From DAOUMU01 sp034409055 (GTDB taxonomy: Bacteria; Chloroflexota; Anaerolineae; 4572-78; J111): DNA of 46,013 nucleotides. The position numbers and the translations under genes are program-made. Position 1 is the stretch's first letter, and each line of letters starts with the position of its first letter. The notes beneath the pieces were generated by a model. It searched no databases. It was not told the origin of the DNA and was given only the letters and a program-made list of their open reading frames with translations. Positions 7,869 to 16,872 of this stretch are shown in pieces. The DNA lies in the NCBI GenBank assembly GCA_034409055.1, contig DAOUMU010000473.1:1-46013 (forward strand), in the 5' to 3' direction.

Positions 7869-9293
7869 TTACCCACCAGCTCCTGGCTCGCCGGTCGGCT
7901 CAACGGGTGGTTCGCCCGTTGGTTCACTGGTCGGCTCGGCCGGAGGTTGGTCTGGTGGTGGCTCGGTGGTTGGTTCGGTCGTTGGTTCAGTGGTTGGTTC
8001 GGTCGTTGGTTCAACAGTTGGCTCGGCGGAAGGTGCTTCTGCCGGGGCTGTCTCAACTGGTGCTGGCTCAAAAACGTCGGCAGAAATGGCACAGCGGAAA
8101 CCGGTTCCGTCGCTGCGCACGTGTGGCTCGTTATTCTGGCGGAACGTAACCCGGATATGCTGAGCCGCATTATCCCAGGAACCACCGCGCACCACCCGAT
8201 AGGTTTCCCCAAAAGCTTCGGCCTGTTCATAGGTATTACCCGGATAGCCCCCGTAAAAACCATCGACCCATTCCCACACATTGCCGGCCATATCCAGGAC
8301 CCCGTAGGGACTGGCTCCGGCCGGGAAGCTACCCACCGGAGCGGTGTAAGGAAAACCATCATCAACGTTGGGATCGCGTCCGTCTTCATAAGGACAACTG
8401 GCACTGCAGAAGTTGGCCACGGTCGACACATCAAACTCTGGCAACTGAAAGGCATTCCCCCAGGGGAAGACACGATCATTGGCCGTGCCCTTGGCTGCCT
8501 TTTCCCATTCTGCCTCAGTGGGCAACCGAGCGCCAACCCATTCGCAGTAAGTTTTGGCATCTTGCCAACTGACCTGGACCACGGGATGATCGGTCTTATC
8601 ATCGATGCCGGTTTCTACACCACGCGGGTGATAGAAGGTAGCCCCCTCGATTTGTTCACCCCCGCTGGTCCCGTAACCTTCGATTTCGGCAGTGGTTTTA
8701 TAGCCGGTCAGGTTGGAAAAATTACTGAACTGGGCGTTAGTCACCTCAGTCTGATCAATCCAGAAGGCATCTACGTTGACGGGATGCTGCGGCTGCTCAT
8801 CACCTCCGGCCAACTTGGGGGGACCACCGGCCCCCACAATCGACAAATCGTTATCGCTAGCCCCCATTAAAAACTCGCCCGCCGCAACAAAAATCATAAC
8901 CGCCCCATCTTTAGGCCGAACGGCGGTTTGCACCGGCTGGACCGGAGCGGGTGTGGCCGTGGCAGGAGGCGGGGGTGGCGGGGGTGGGGATGTTGGGGAG
9001 GGTTCCTGCACAGGCTGCTCCACCACCGGTGTCTCGGTTGCCGGAGCGGCTACGACCGGTTCCGGGATTGGGTAGGGCGTATAGGTTGGGTAAGGGGTGT
9101 AAGTGGGATAAGGCGTGGGTTCCGGAGCCTCAGCCTGGGATTCAAGCAAAACCGGTTGAGCGGCCACGGTTTCGGCCACGGCAGCCGCTACTGTTTCCTC
9201 AATGTTTGGGGGAGGAGCCGTGCTACCACAGGCTGTCAGCCATACCCCAAACGTTAAAGTCAAAACCAACATTACGATTACATTGCGATTCAT
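7869..9293 (-). CDS. Lipoprotein with formylglycine-generating-enzyme-like (SUMF1) domain
   Basis: A lipoprotein signal peptide ends at LTAC (Cys22). A Pro/Thr/Tyr-rich stalk (TPYPTYTPYP repeats) follows, then an FGE-sulfatase/SUMF1 domain from about residue 127 to 395, and a tail of TEPTTEP repeats. SUMF1 landmarks are clear: GEFLMGASD, DQTEVTNAQF, VSWQDAKTYCEW, RLPTEAEWEKAAKG, GNVWEWV, RVVRGGSWDN and GFRCA. The copper-binding Cys pair of true formylglycine-generating enzyme normally lies just after RGGS; here the stretch reads GGSWDNAAQHIRV without Cys. The domain is therefore probably a binding or structural variant and not an active sulfatase activator. A strong AAGGAG precedes the ATG. 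Confidence 0.9.
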   Translation of the reverse strand: MNRNVIVMLVLTLTFGVWLTACGSTAPPPNIEETVAAAVAETVAAQPVLLESQAEAPEPTPYPTYTPYPTYTPYPIPEPVVAAPATETPVVEQPVQEPSPTSPPPPPPPPATATPAPVQPVQTAVRPKDGAVMIFVAAGEFLMGASDNDLSIVGAGGPPKLAGGDEQPQHPVNVDAFWIDQTEVTNAQFSNFSNLTGYKTTAEIEGYGTSGGEQIEGATFYHPRGVETGIDDKTDHPVVQVSWQDAKTYCEWVGARLPTEAEWEKAAKGTANDRVFPWGNAFQLPEFDVSTVANFCSASCPYEDGRDPNVDDGFPYTAPVGSFPAGASPYGVLDMAGNVWEWVDGFYGGYPGNTYEQAEAFGETYRVVRGGSWDNAAQHIRVTFRQNNEPHVRSDGTGFRCAISADVFEPAPVETAPAEAPSAEPTVEPTTEPTTEPTTEPTTEPPPDQPPAEPTSEPTGEPPVEPTGEPGAGG

Positions 9294-9564
9294 TGCATCT
9301 CCTTACTATATTTTTAACCCCAATAAAAAAGCATCGTCACCTTAATGAATGCCTTTTATTGATCCCGGGGGCATTTATTTTGCTTGTTATAAATAAAACA
9401 AGATGTCAATTTTAGGCAGGGTAGGACAGATTGTCAACTTTTGTCTTTGTCCGTGTGATGACGCCTCACCGCCCAGAGTTGATGTTTTGCCGGAGTTGGG
9501 GTATCATCTCGCCCATCACAATGTAAATAGTTACCACAAAGAAATAAGCAGTGGCGGGAGAGCC

Positions 9565-10899
9565 ATGATGAGAATCATCGAGTTCATCCACGAAATAAAT
9601 TGGCCTCACCTCCCGACAGACGTTCGAGGTCAAGCCCGGCGTTGTCTGCTAGACACGCTGGGAGCGGCCATAGGGGGGCGGCGAACATACCTGTCAGGCA
9701 TTGTTCACGACTTTGTGGCCTCAGTCTACAAAGGCCAGGGGGCCCATTTATGGCTGGATGGCCGCGAAGTGTCACCACCAGGGGCAGCCCTGGCCAACGG
9801 TATGACGATTGACTCGCTGGACATCCACGACGGTTATGTGCTGACCAAAGGACACGCTGGGGCAGCCGTAGTGCCGGCCAGTTTGGCCACCTTGGCCTTG
9901 AACCACGAGGCCAAAGTCTCTGGTCAAGAGTTGCTGACCACTCTGGTCATTGGCTACGAAATGGCCTTGCGGGCCGGAATAGCTCTTCACGCCACCGCCT
10001 GTGATTACCACACCTCTGGCGCGTGGAATGCGTTGGGCTGCGCGGCGATGACGGCCCGTCGCCTGGGATTAACTGGAAACCAAACAGGCCATGCCCTGGG
10101 CATCGCCGAATATCACGGCCCACGCTCGCCAATGATGCGTTGTATTGATCATCCCACCATGCTCAAAGATGGTTCGGGCTGGGGGGCGATGACCGGCGTC
10201 AGTGCAGCGCTCCTGGCCGGGAACGGTTTCACCGGTGCGCCGGCCCTGACGGTCGAATCCCCAGCAGTGGCCGAATTCTGGGCCGGTTTAGGTACGAACT
10301 GGCTGATAACGGATCAGTACTTCAAACCTGATGCGGTGTGCCGTTGGGCGCAGCCGGCCATTGCCGGTGTCCTGGCCCTGCAACAAGCACACTCCCTTCC
10401 CCCGGAAACCGTTCAACGGATTCGCGTCTTCACCTTTTATGAAGCCACCCGTCTAGCCTGCCGCCACCCCCAGACCACGGAAGAGGCCCAATACAGTCTG
10501 CCCTTTCCGGTGGCTGCGGCCCTGGCTTACGGTCAATTGGGCCCAACAGAACTCAGCGGCCCGGCCTTGAACGATCCGCTCGTCTTAAGTCTGGTCGACC
10601 GGGTCGAGTTAGTGGAGGAACCAACTTTCAGTGCCCGCTTTCCGGCCAGGCGTCTCACCCGCGTTGAAATCGAAACCACGGATGGCGCCATTTTCGACTC
10701 GGGCGAAGTACAAGCCCGCTGGGAGGCAGCAAACCCACCAACCGATACTCAACTCCGAGAAAAATTCCGCTGGTTAGCCCACACCAGTCTATCCGAATCT
10801 CGAACGGCAATGCTTGAAGAGATGATCTGGCAATGCGCTGACCTGAGCGATGCAGCAGACTTAACGGCTCTATTGGCTGACCCATTGGATAAGAGATAG
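9565..10899 (+). CDS. MmgE/PrpD family protein
   Basis: MmgE/PrpD proteins include 2-methylcitrate dehydratase, cis-aconitate decarboxylase and other enzymes acting on small carboxylic acids. The product opens with a helical segment and the family motif LLDTLGAAIGG. It contains HDGYVLTKGHAGAAVVPASLA, then YEMALRAGIALH and a GALGC-like NALGCAAMTARRLGLT helix. A later YFKPDAVCRWAQPAI segment and a beta-rich C-terminal domain (RLTRVEIETTDG) complete the fold. At 444 aa it is full length. The start at ATG 9565 has GGGAG just upstream; longer in-frame extensions back to 9403 lack family similarity. No methylcitrate-cycle genes are nearby, so its substrate is unknown. Confidence 0.88.
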   Translation: MMRIIEFIHEINWPHLPTDVRGQARRCLLDTLGAAIGGRRTYLSGIVHDFVASVYKGQGAHLWLDGREVSPPGAALANGMTIDSLDIHDGYVLTKGHAGAAVVPASLATLALNHEAKVSGQELLTTLVIGYEMALRAGIALHATACDYHTSGAWNALGCAAMTARRLGLTGNQTGHALGIAEYHGPRSPMMRCIDHPTMLKDGSGWGAMTGVSAALLAGNGFTGAPALTVESPAVAEFWAGLGTNWLITDQYFKPDAVCRWAQPAIAGVLALQQAHSLPPETVQRIRVFTFYEATRLACRHPQTTEEAQYSLPFPVAAALAYGQLGPTELSGPALNDPLVLSLVDRVELVEEPTFSARFPARRLTRVEIETTDGAIFDSGEVQARWEAANPPTDTQLREKFRWLAHTSLSESRTAMLEEMIWQCADLSDAADLTALLADPLDKR

Positions 10900-10946
10900 C
10901 ATCCTGAGTAGCTGCGGAATGAAGTGGAGCAGTGGTCAGGCCAGTA

Positions 10947-10974
10947 TTGCTCGACGGGCAAATCTGAATATAAT
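10947..10974 (+). promoter_or_regulatory. Predicted promoter of the pheA-aroF-(GlmS-like) operon
   Basis: TTGCTC (10947-10952) and a perfect TATAAT (10969-10974) are separated by 16 bases. Transcription would start near 10981, about 30 bases before the pheA ATG. No attenuator-like peptide or tandem hairpins are visible in the leader. Confidence 0.55.
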
Positions 10975-11009
10975 TACTTTAATCTGACGACGAATACACT
11001 GAGGAAACG

Positions 11010-11891
11010 ATGCCAATTGTCGCCTTTCAAGGGGTCAGAGGGGCCTATTCAGAAAGCGCCATTTATCAATTCTTTGGCCCTGATACCCAGACCTTTCCAT
11101 GCGAATCATTGGCCGGTATCTTTGAAGCCATCGAAACGGGTCAAGCTGAGCGAGGATTACTCCCCGTCGAAAACGCTCTGAGCGGTTCGATTCCCCGGGC
11201 CTATGAGTTGCTGATGGAGCACGACCTGCGTATTGGGGCTGAGGTCATTATACACATTGAACATACGCTGATGGCCGCGCCTGGCGTCAAGCTGACTGAT
11301 TTAAAGCGGGTTCGTTCCACCTTACAATCGTTGAACCAATGCGAGAAATTCATCAATCGCTACGGCCTGGCCCAAATTCCATCCTTTGATACGGCCAGCA
11401 GCGCCTGTGATCTGGCCAAACATCCAGAGCCCGACCTGGGGGTGATTGCCAGCAAACTGGCAGCCAAAATTTACAACCTGGATATTCTGCAAGAGGAAAT
11501 CGAAGACACCCCTTTTAACTACACCCGCTTCTTTGTGTTGGGTAACGAAGACCCACCACGAGCCCAACGCTCTAAAACCTCGCTCATCTTCACCGCTCGT
11601 CATTTACCCGGCTCACTTTACCGCTGCCTGGGCGAATTTGCCGAGCGTAACATTAACCTGACCAAAATCGAATCACGTCCGCGCCGCAATCGTCCCTGGC
11701 AATATCTTTTCTATCTAGATTTTGAAGGTCATTGGCAAGATCCGGTGACCGAGGCCGCTCTCCTGGGGCTGCTACGGCAAGCCGGCTTTGTCAAAATGCT
11801 CGGTTCTTATCCGATGGCGACCACGCCCCATCCGGATGAAAAGGGAGTACCGGCCATTCAAGATGGTGCGGAAGGTAGTACCAGCCCATGA
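11010..11891 (+). CDS. pheA: Prephenate dehydratase
   Basis: Converts prephenate to phenylpyruvate in phenylalanine synthesis. The N-terminal catalytic domain opens AFQGVRGAYSESA, continues LLPVENALSGSI, and ends with the catalytic Thr-Arg-Phe (172-174) in NYTRFFVLG. A C-terminal ACT domain starts near residue 188 and includes ESRP (221-224), the usual phenylalanine-sensing motif, so feedback inhibition is expected. It is a stand-alone dehydratase with no chorismate mutase domain. One departure is VRSTLQSLNQCEKF, where many homologues have a His-Pro-Gln-Ala-Leu sequence before the conserved Gln-Cys. GAGGA precedes the ATG. The gene overlaps aroF by ATGA, indicating coupled expression of two steps of aromatic amino-acid synthesis. 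Confidence 0.95.
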   Translation: MPIVAFQGVRGAYSESAIYQFFGPDTQTFPCESLAGIFEAIETGQAERGLLPVENALSGSIPRAYELLMEHDLRIGAEVIIHIEHTLMAAPGVKLTDLKRVRSTLQSLNQCEKFINRYGLAQIPSFDTASSACDLAKHPEPDLGVIASKLAAKIYNLDILQEEIEDTPFNYTRFFVLGNEDPPRAQRSKTSLIFTARHLPGSLYRCLGEFAERNINLTKIESRPRRNRPWQYLFYLDFEGHWQDPVTEAALLGLLRQAGFVKMLGSYPMATTPHPDEKGVPAIQDGAEGSTSP

Positions 11892-12904
11892 TCATTATTA
11901 TGTATTCCGAAGCCACCCCCCATGAAATAGATAATGTGGTGGCCGAGGTCGAAGCCAAAGGGTGGCAAACTCACATCTCCCGCGATTCTGGCGAAACTGT
12001 CATTGGCCTGCAAGGGAATGGCCAAGCCATTGACCCCTTCCACCTGGGCCAAATGCCCGGGGTGAAGGATACCATGGCCATTACCCAGAAATTCAAACTG
12101 ACCAGCCGGGCTTTTCGCCCGGAAGAGACCACCTTCACCATTGGCGACGTCACTATCGGCAGCAATCGCCTGGCTGTGATCGCCGGACCGTGCAGCGTCG
12201 AAAGCCGGGAGCAACTCCTGGAAACGGCTCATGCGGTTAAAGAAGCCGGGGCCACTTTTTTGCGGGGTGGCGCCTACAAACCGCGTACCTCCCCCTACAG
12301 CTTCCAGGGCCTGGGTGAACAGGGACTAAAGCTGCTGGCAGAAGCCCGTGAAGCGACCGGCCTGCCGGTGGTTACCGAAGTCATGTCACCGACCAAAGTA
12401 GCCTTAGTGGCTGTTTATGCAGACGTGCTGCAAATCGGGGCGCGTAATATGCAGAATTTCGATCTGCTAAATATGGTGGGCCAGGCCCACAAACCGGTGC
12501 TGCTCAAGCGGGGGATGTCGGCCACCATCGAAGATTTGCTGATGGCAGCCGAATACATTCTGGCCCACGGCAACAATCGGGTGATGCTGTGCGAGCGAGG
12601 TATTCGCACCTTTGATAATAAATACACCCGTAACACCTTTGACGTCAATGCCATCCCTCTCCTCAAAGAACTGACCCACCTGCCGGTGATTGCCGATCCC
12701 AGCCACGCCGTCGGCGTACGCCGGCACGTCGAGGCCATCACCCTGGCCGGTGTGGCCGCCGGGGCCGACGGTCTGATTATTGAAACCCATCCCAATCCCG
12801 ACCAGGCAGCCTCCGACGGTGACCAGTCCCTGACTCTGCCCCAATTTAGCGCCTTAATGGCTCAGGTTAAGGCTATGGCCCAGGCAGTCGGCCGGGCCGT
12901 TTAG
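11888..12904 (+). CDS. aroF: 3-deoxy-7-phosphoheptulonate synthase (DAHP synthase)
   Basis: Condenses phosphoenolpyruvate with erythrose-4-phosphate, the first step of the shikimate pathway. The protein is the type I-beta form with an N-terminal ferredoxin-like domain (about residues 1-70) of the kind that mediates feedback control in Thermotoga-type enzymes. A TIM-barrel follows, with AGPCSVES (metal ligand Cys102), KPRTSPYSFQGLG, QIGARNMQNFDLL, LLKRGM and DPSHAVG, which contribute metal and substrate binding. Length (338 aa) is standard. It starts within the last codons of pheA and is followed after 19 bases by the giant GlmS-like gene, so the three are probably one transcript. Confidence 0.97.
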   Translation: MIIIMYSEATPHEIDNVVAEVEAKGWQTHISRDSGETVIGLQGNGQAIDPFHLGQMPGVKDTMAITQKFKLTSRAFRPEETTFTIGDVTIGSNRLAVIAGPCSVESREQLLETAHAVKEAGATFLRGGAYKPRTSPYSFQGLGEQGLKLLAEAREATGLPVVTEVMSPTKVALVAVYADVLQIGARNMQNFDLLNMVGQAHKPVLLKRGMSATIEDLLMAAEYILAHGNNRVMLCERGIRTFDNKYTRNTFDVNAIPLLKELTHLPVIADPSHAVGVRRHVEAITLAGVAAGADGLIIETHPNPDQAASDGDQSLTLPQFSALMAQVKAMAQAVGRAV

Positions 12905-12923
12905 AATAAAATGTAGACAACAT

Positions 12924-15900
12924 ATGTGTGGTATTGTGTGCTTTTTCGGACATGCTGAGGGGGTGACACGCGTACTCGAAGCCTTGCATCTATTAGAGTA
13001 CCGGGCACCCGACTCGGCTGGCGTAGCCGCCCTGGCCGGTGAAAACGGCACATTAACCGTGCGTCGCAGTGTTGGCCCTCCCAAGCGTTTGGTAGAGACA
13101 ATGGCCGGCCATCCGCTGTACCAAATTAAGGCCGCAGATGAACAACTGGTGACCAGGATGCTCACCAGGCAAGGGCTGGACTATAAGCCAGAATCGTTGC
13201 GTGATTGTTCACCGGTTGCTGGTTACACCCTCTGTCATCTTTACGATTCCCCCGGTTTGTACGTAGGCACCGGGGACCGGGGCGTCCTCGGAACGGCCGG
13301 AGCGGTTGACCGGAAGGATGAGTTCTCGGCCCGGATACGTAAAACGCTCAAAAAAATTGGGGGCGTTTCATCGCCGGACTACGATCAGGACCCGGTGTGC
13401 CATGCCTTCCGACTACTCTCTGCCCACGTCGCCAGCCGGGTGGCTCACGATCCAACATGGCAGGCAGCCCTGGATTATGCCCTGTTGGCCCGTGTTCCAA
13501 CCGGCGCTTACACCAGTTGGCAGGAGGCCTGGGCAGAAGAAGTAACCGCCAATACGCCCGGACAGGCCTTTGCTGTGGCTACTCGCCGCTTCCAGGAGAC
13601 CTTTCCCGGCCTGGCTGAACACCTGAGAGAAGAGGAATGGGAACGAGTGGGGGGGCTGACTGCGCAGGCCCTGGCCCATATCATTCTCGGCCACGGTCGC
13701 TGGGCCATGGTGGGCGCAGTCACCGAAGTCAATGCCCACCCAATGTTTGACCGTAGCCAAACGCGGATCATTTGTGAGAATGGTTCGCATAATGCCAGCC
13801 TGGTGCTGCAAGTACGGGCTGAACAGGAAGTCTGGTGGCGGGCACGAGGTATCCCCGAGGGTGAACCGATTCATCGCTCCGAGAATACCACCGAGGTTAT
13901 CGTATACGAGTGGGAGCGAGCCTACCACCAGTTGAATGAAGGTAACCCGGAAGAGGCCGAAGAAGCGTTCCTGGCCAGTTTGACCGAGTGGGACATCAAC
14001 GATCTAGAAGAACAGGCCCTGCGGCTGGCCCTCTGGCGGTTGAAAACCGGCAACACCCACGCCTGTACCTTCTACAGTCGCCAGAAACCGGGGATCCTCT
14101 ACGTCAGCAGCCACCGCAAGCCGATTGTCATCGCTATTCGCACCATTGAATCGGAGGGAAAAGCACCAGCCCGTTATGAGTTGATGGTCTGCTCTGATAT
14201 AAATGCGGCCCTGATGCTCTGGCCAGGTTCCGAGGTGGACGCGGCTGCAGATCGTATTCAGACCTTACAGCAAATCATGGCTAAGGGTGGGACCAACCGA
14301 AGTAACGCCCGCCAGGAGATGGAAGCCCTGCTGAATCGTTTTACAGTCGAGGCGATCTTTCTGGATACCAATTTGTATCAAGGCAGGCAACTAATGGCTC
14401 GTCTTAGCCAGCAGATTGAAGCCGGACAGGTCGTACCGGAGATTCAGGTTAGCCGCTACGACGGTACCCCTATCGCTGTTACCCTCCAGCCAGTCCGCCT
14501 TAACCCAGCTATGGTCGGACGACGGGGCTACGATACCTATACCGAAAGTCACATTGCTGAAATTCCCGATATACTGGATGATCTGGTCAGAGCCTACGTT
14601 CACCAGGGCCAGGTACGGCTAGATAGCATCTGGGAAGAAGGAACTTTGCTCTGGCCTGGTCTCAATACGGACAGGCTACACCAACATTACGGTCCCAATC
14701 TGGAGCAACTGAGCCGGTTGTTGTTGATCGGTGAGGGTAGTTCCTGGCGCGATGCCCAGGCAGCGGCCCCGTTATTCCGCGAATTATTGCCCGGTGTAGT
14801 CGTAAACATCTACCGGCCAGTGGAATTGCTTAACGTTGGCCCGACAATTGATCCGGTTGGTGACCTGACCGTCGAAATCTCCTGGTCAGGCACGACCGAC
14901 TCCCTGTTAAGAGTAGACAACCTGCTGGTCGAGATGGGGGTGATGCGTCTAGGGATCACCGGTCGGCCCCAAAGTGATCTGGGCCGGCGTACGGCCAATA
15001 GTGCCGGAACACTCGACGTCCGCTCCGGGATCGAAGTATCGGTCGCCACTGTCAAGGGTTACGAAGCTATTCTGACGACTTTAGATTTACTGGCCCTGCA
15101 ACTGGCTCATCTACACGCCAGTCCCCTACCCCCGGAGACGTTGGCTCAGTTGACCGATGAATTGACCTTAATCGTGCCCGAGCACGTACGGACCGTGATC
15201 GAAGATGAGAACCGGCGCGAGCGAATTCGCCAGGTGGCTGAACGGTGCCGTCATTTCAACAAAGTGGCGGTTGTCGGTGGCAGTCCGGTTGATGTGGAAG
15301 GAGAACTCAAAGTCGAGGAACTGGCCCAGATTGTGGCCAACACCTTTGAATTCCATTCGGCCAGCCTGCGACCGTTGATCGAACACAGTGCCATTATGGA
15401 GGACGACCGGCAACGGACCTTGTTTATCATCAATGCCACCACACCGGAACGGCAATGGGAGGCCCGGTCCATCATCAATTATCTAAGTATGCTGGGGGTG
15501 TTCTGTATCATCCACACCACACCCCATGCAGACATAGACACCTGGCAGGCGATTCCAACCGCCGAACTCTTCATTTCGCCCAATGTATCCGATTTACTGC
15601 AACCCTTGATTGATGCGCCGTTCTTTTTCGATCTGGCCGTGGCCCTGGCCTACGCTCGTGGCCTGTCACCGGAGGAAGTTGACCGTCCCCGTAACCTGGC
15701 CAAGTCAGTCACAACCACGGCCGCCGAGCGTCGCGTTAGAATTGAAGCACGCCAAGATTTCCACAACGTTACCCTGGCTGATTTTGGTTCCGGTCACCTG
15801 GCCCGGACCGCCTGGGATGCGGCCAAGGCGCAACCTTCTCGAACTGCTTTACGAGCCACTGTGGCCTTACGAGCCGCTCTGGTTACTGTCCCCGAACCAC

Positions 15901-16805
15901 TGCCAGAACAACTGGCGCTTAATCAAGAGCAACATCTCATCGTAATCGCCGACACGGAAGCCACGGAAAACGCTGCTCAAATGGCCTCTGTCGCCTGGCA
16001 GCGGCTGTTGGGAATGGATTTAACCGTGTACCGCCGGTTTATCAGTGAGCTACCTGAGGCAAAAGCCGGTACGGCCCTGTTGCGATTTATCCGAGCCGGG
16101 GCGATACTCTCCATTCGAGACCCGCATACCATCGCTCTGCCCACCGACCTCTCACCGTTACAGTTAGAAATGTTGGGAGCGGTTTATCTGATCAGTCTGG
16201 CGGTGCGTCTGGCCCGCCAGCGCGGGGCAGATACCACCTTGTGGGAAACCGGATTGGCTCAACTCCCCTTGCTGATTGCCGAGGTGTTGACCGATCTCAG
16301 CCTGAGCCAGCAGATTGCAGCCACCCTGGCCCCGTTTGCCGCGGCTGGCTACGATAAAACTCAGATTATCGGCGGTGGTCAAGATCATGCTTCTGCGCGG
16401 AGTATAGCCCGCTCGTTCCGGATGCATGGCTTTATGGCTGAGGCCCTATACACTGACTCGGCCTGGCACGGGCCGCTAGCCACGGTGGGCGGACCGGATG
16501 CCGATCACGATACGCTGATCTTCATCCTGGCCACCGATCCCCTATTCCAGGCAACTGCCCTGGTGGATACGCAAGTTTACCGCACCCGCCACGCATCTGT
16601 AATATTGATCGTGCCGGCAGGAAACCAGGATTCACTGGTGGTACACGGGGTGGATCCTTCGGCGGTGTTGACTGTGCCGGCGGTACCACGTCCTTTTGTG
16701 CCGGTGATGAATGTAGCCATCGGCGCAGTACTGGCCCAGGAAATGGCCCGGCTCTGGGAGCAACCAAACGTTTCCGATTTGGAAGATCCTGACCAACAGT
16801 GTTGA
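12924..16805 (+). CDS. Giant GlmS-like amidotransferase/multi-SIS-domain protein, 1293 aa
   Basis: The protein begins MCGIVCFFGH, so Cys2 becomes the N-terminal nucleophile of a class II glutamine amidotransferase, and RAPDSAG follows as in GlmS. HGRWA (257-261), TEVNAHP and ENGSHN match later GlmS glutaminase motifs but come about 185 residues too late, so the domain contains an insertion. A first SIS pair follows. It has ISWSGTTDSL (GlmS ISQSGET), then VEGELKVEEL, in which Glu792, Lys796 and Glu799 match the isomerase residues, and ends DRPRNLAKS with Lys927 as the Schiff-base lysine. From about 944 a second, diverged SIS pair is seen. It retains WHGPLA (His1182) where GlmS has the LKHGPLA histidine. 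GlmS makes glucosamine-6-phosphate from fructose-6-phosphate and glutamine and is about 610 aa long. Activity here is uncertain. Confidence 0.85.
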   Translation: MCGIVCFFGHAEGVTRVLEALHLLEYRAPDSAGVAALAGENGTLTVRRSVGPPKRLVETMAGHPLYQIKAADEQLVTRMLTRQGLDYKPESLRDCSPVAGYTLCHLYDSPGLYVGTGDRGVLGTAGAVDRKDEFSARIRKTLKKIGGVSSPDYDQDPVCHAFRLLSAHVASRVAHDPTWQAALDYALLARVPTGAYTSWQEAWAEEVTANTPGQAFAVATRRFQETFPGLAEHLREEEWERVGGLTAQALAHIILGHGRWAMVGAVTEVNAHPMFDRSQTRIICENGSHNASLVLQVRAEQEVWWRARGIPEGEPIHRSENTTEVIVYEWERAYHQLNEGNPEEAEEAFLASLTEWDINDLEEQALRLALWRLKTGNTHACTFYSRQKPGILYVSSHRKPIVIAIRTIESEGKAPARYELMVCSDINAALMLWPGSEVDAAADRIQTLQQIMAKGGTNRSNARQEMEALLNRFTVEAIFLDTNLYQGRQLMARLSQQIEAGQVVPEIQVSRYDGTPIAVTLQPVRLNPAMVGRRGYDTYTESHIAEIPDILDDLVRAYVHQGQVRLDSIWEEGTLLWPGLNTDRLHQHYGPNLEQLSRLLLIGEGSSWRDAQAAAPLFRELLPGVVVNIYRPVELLNVGPTIDPVGDLTVEISWSGTTDSLLRVDNLLVEMGVMRLGITGRPQSDLGRRTANSAGTLDVRSGIEVSVATVKGYEAILTTLDLLALQLAHLHASPLPPETLAQLTDELTLIVPEHVRTVIEDENRRERIRQVAERCRHFNKVAVVGGSPVDVEGELKVEELAQIVANTFEFHSASLRPLIEHSAIMEDDRQRTLFIINATTPERQWEARSIINYLSMLGVFCIIHTTPHADIDTWQAIPTAELFISPNVSDLLQPLIDAPFFFDLAVALAYARGLSPEEVDRPRNLAKSVTTTAAERRVRIEARQDFHNVTLADFGSGHLARTAWDAAKAQPSRTALRATVALRAALVTVPEPLPEQLALNQEQHLIVIADTEATENAAQMASVAWQRLLGMDLTVYRRFISELPEAKAGTALLRFIRAGAILSIRDPHTIALPTDLSPLQLEMLGAVYLISLAVRLARQRGADTTLWETGLAQLPLLIAEVLTDLSLSQQIAATLAPFAAAGYDKTQIIGGGQDHASARSIARSFRMHGFMAEALYTDSAWHGPLATVGGPDADHDTLIFILATDPLFQATALVDTQVYRTRHASVILIVPAGNQDSLVVHGVDPSAVLTVPAVPRPFVPVMNVAIGAVLAQEMARLWEQPNVSDLEDPDQQC

Positions 16806-16872
16806 GTATCGGCACTGATTCCATCGTCAACAATAAACCAAACAGCTTAAAAACAATGAAAGGATGTCATCG

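Noticed and set aside
7866..8870. A 334-codon open frame on the plus strand
   Set aside because: It lies opposite the SUMF1-domain lipoprotein, whose motifs are unmistakable; the plus-strand frame is repetitive and shows no family motif.
9348..9375. AATGCC...GGCATT hairpin followed by TATTTT as an intrinsic terminator
   Set aside because: Only six base pairs with a long loop, and it lies between divergent gene starts where a terminator is not expected.
9403..9564. Extension of the MmgE/PrpD protein by 54 residues
   Set aside because: The added residues do not resemble the family N-terminus, and a good ribosome-binding site precedes ATG 9565.
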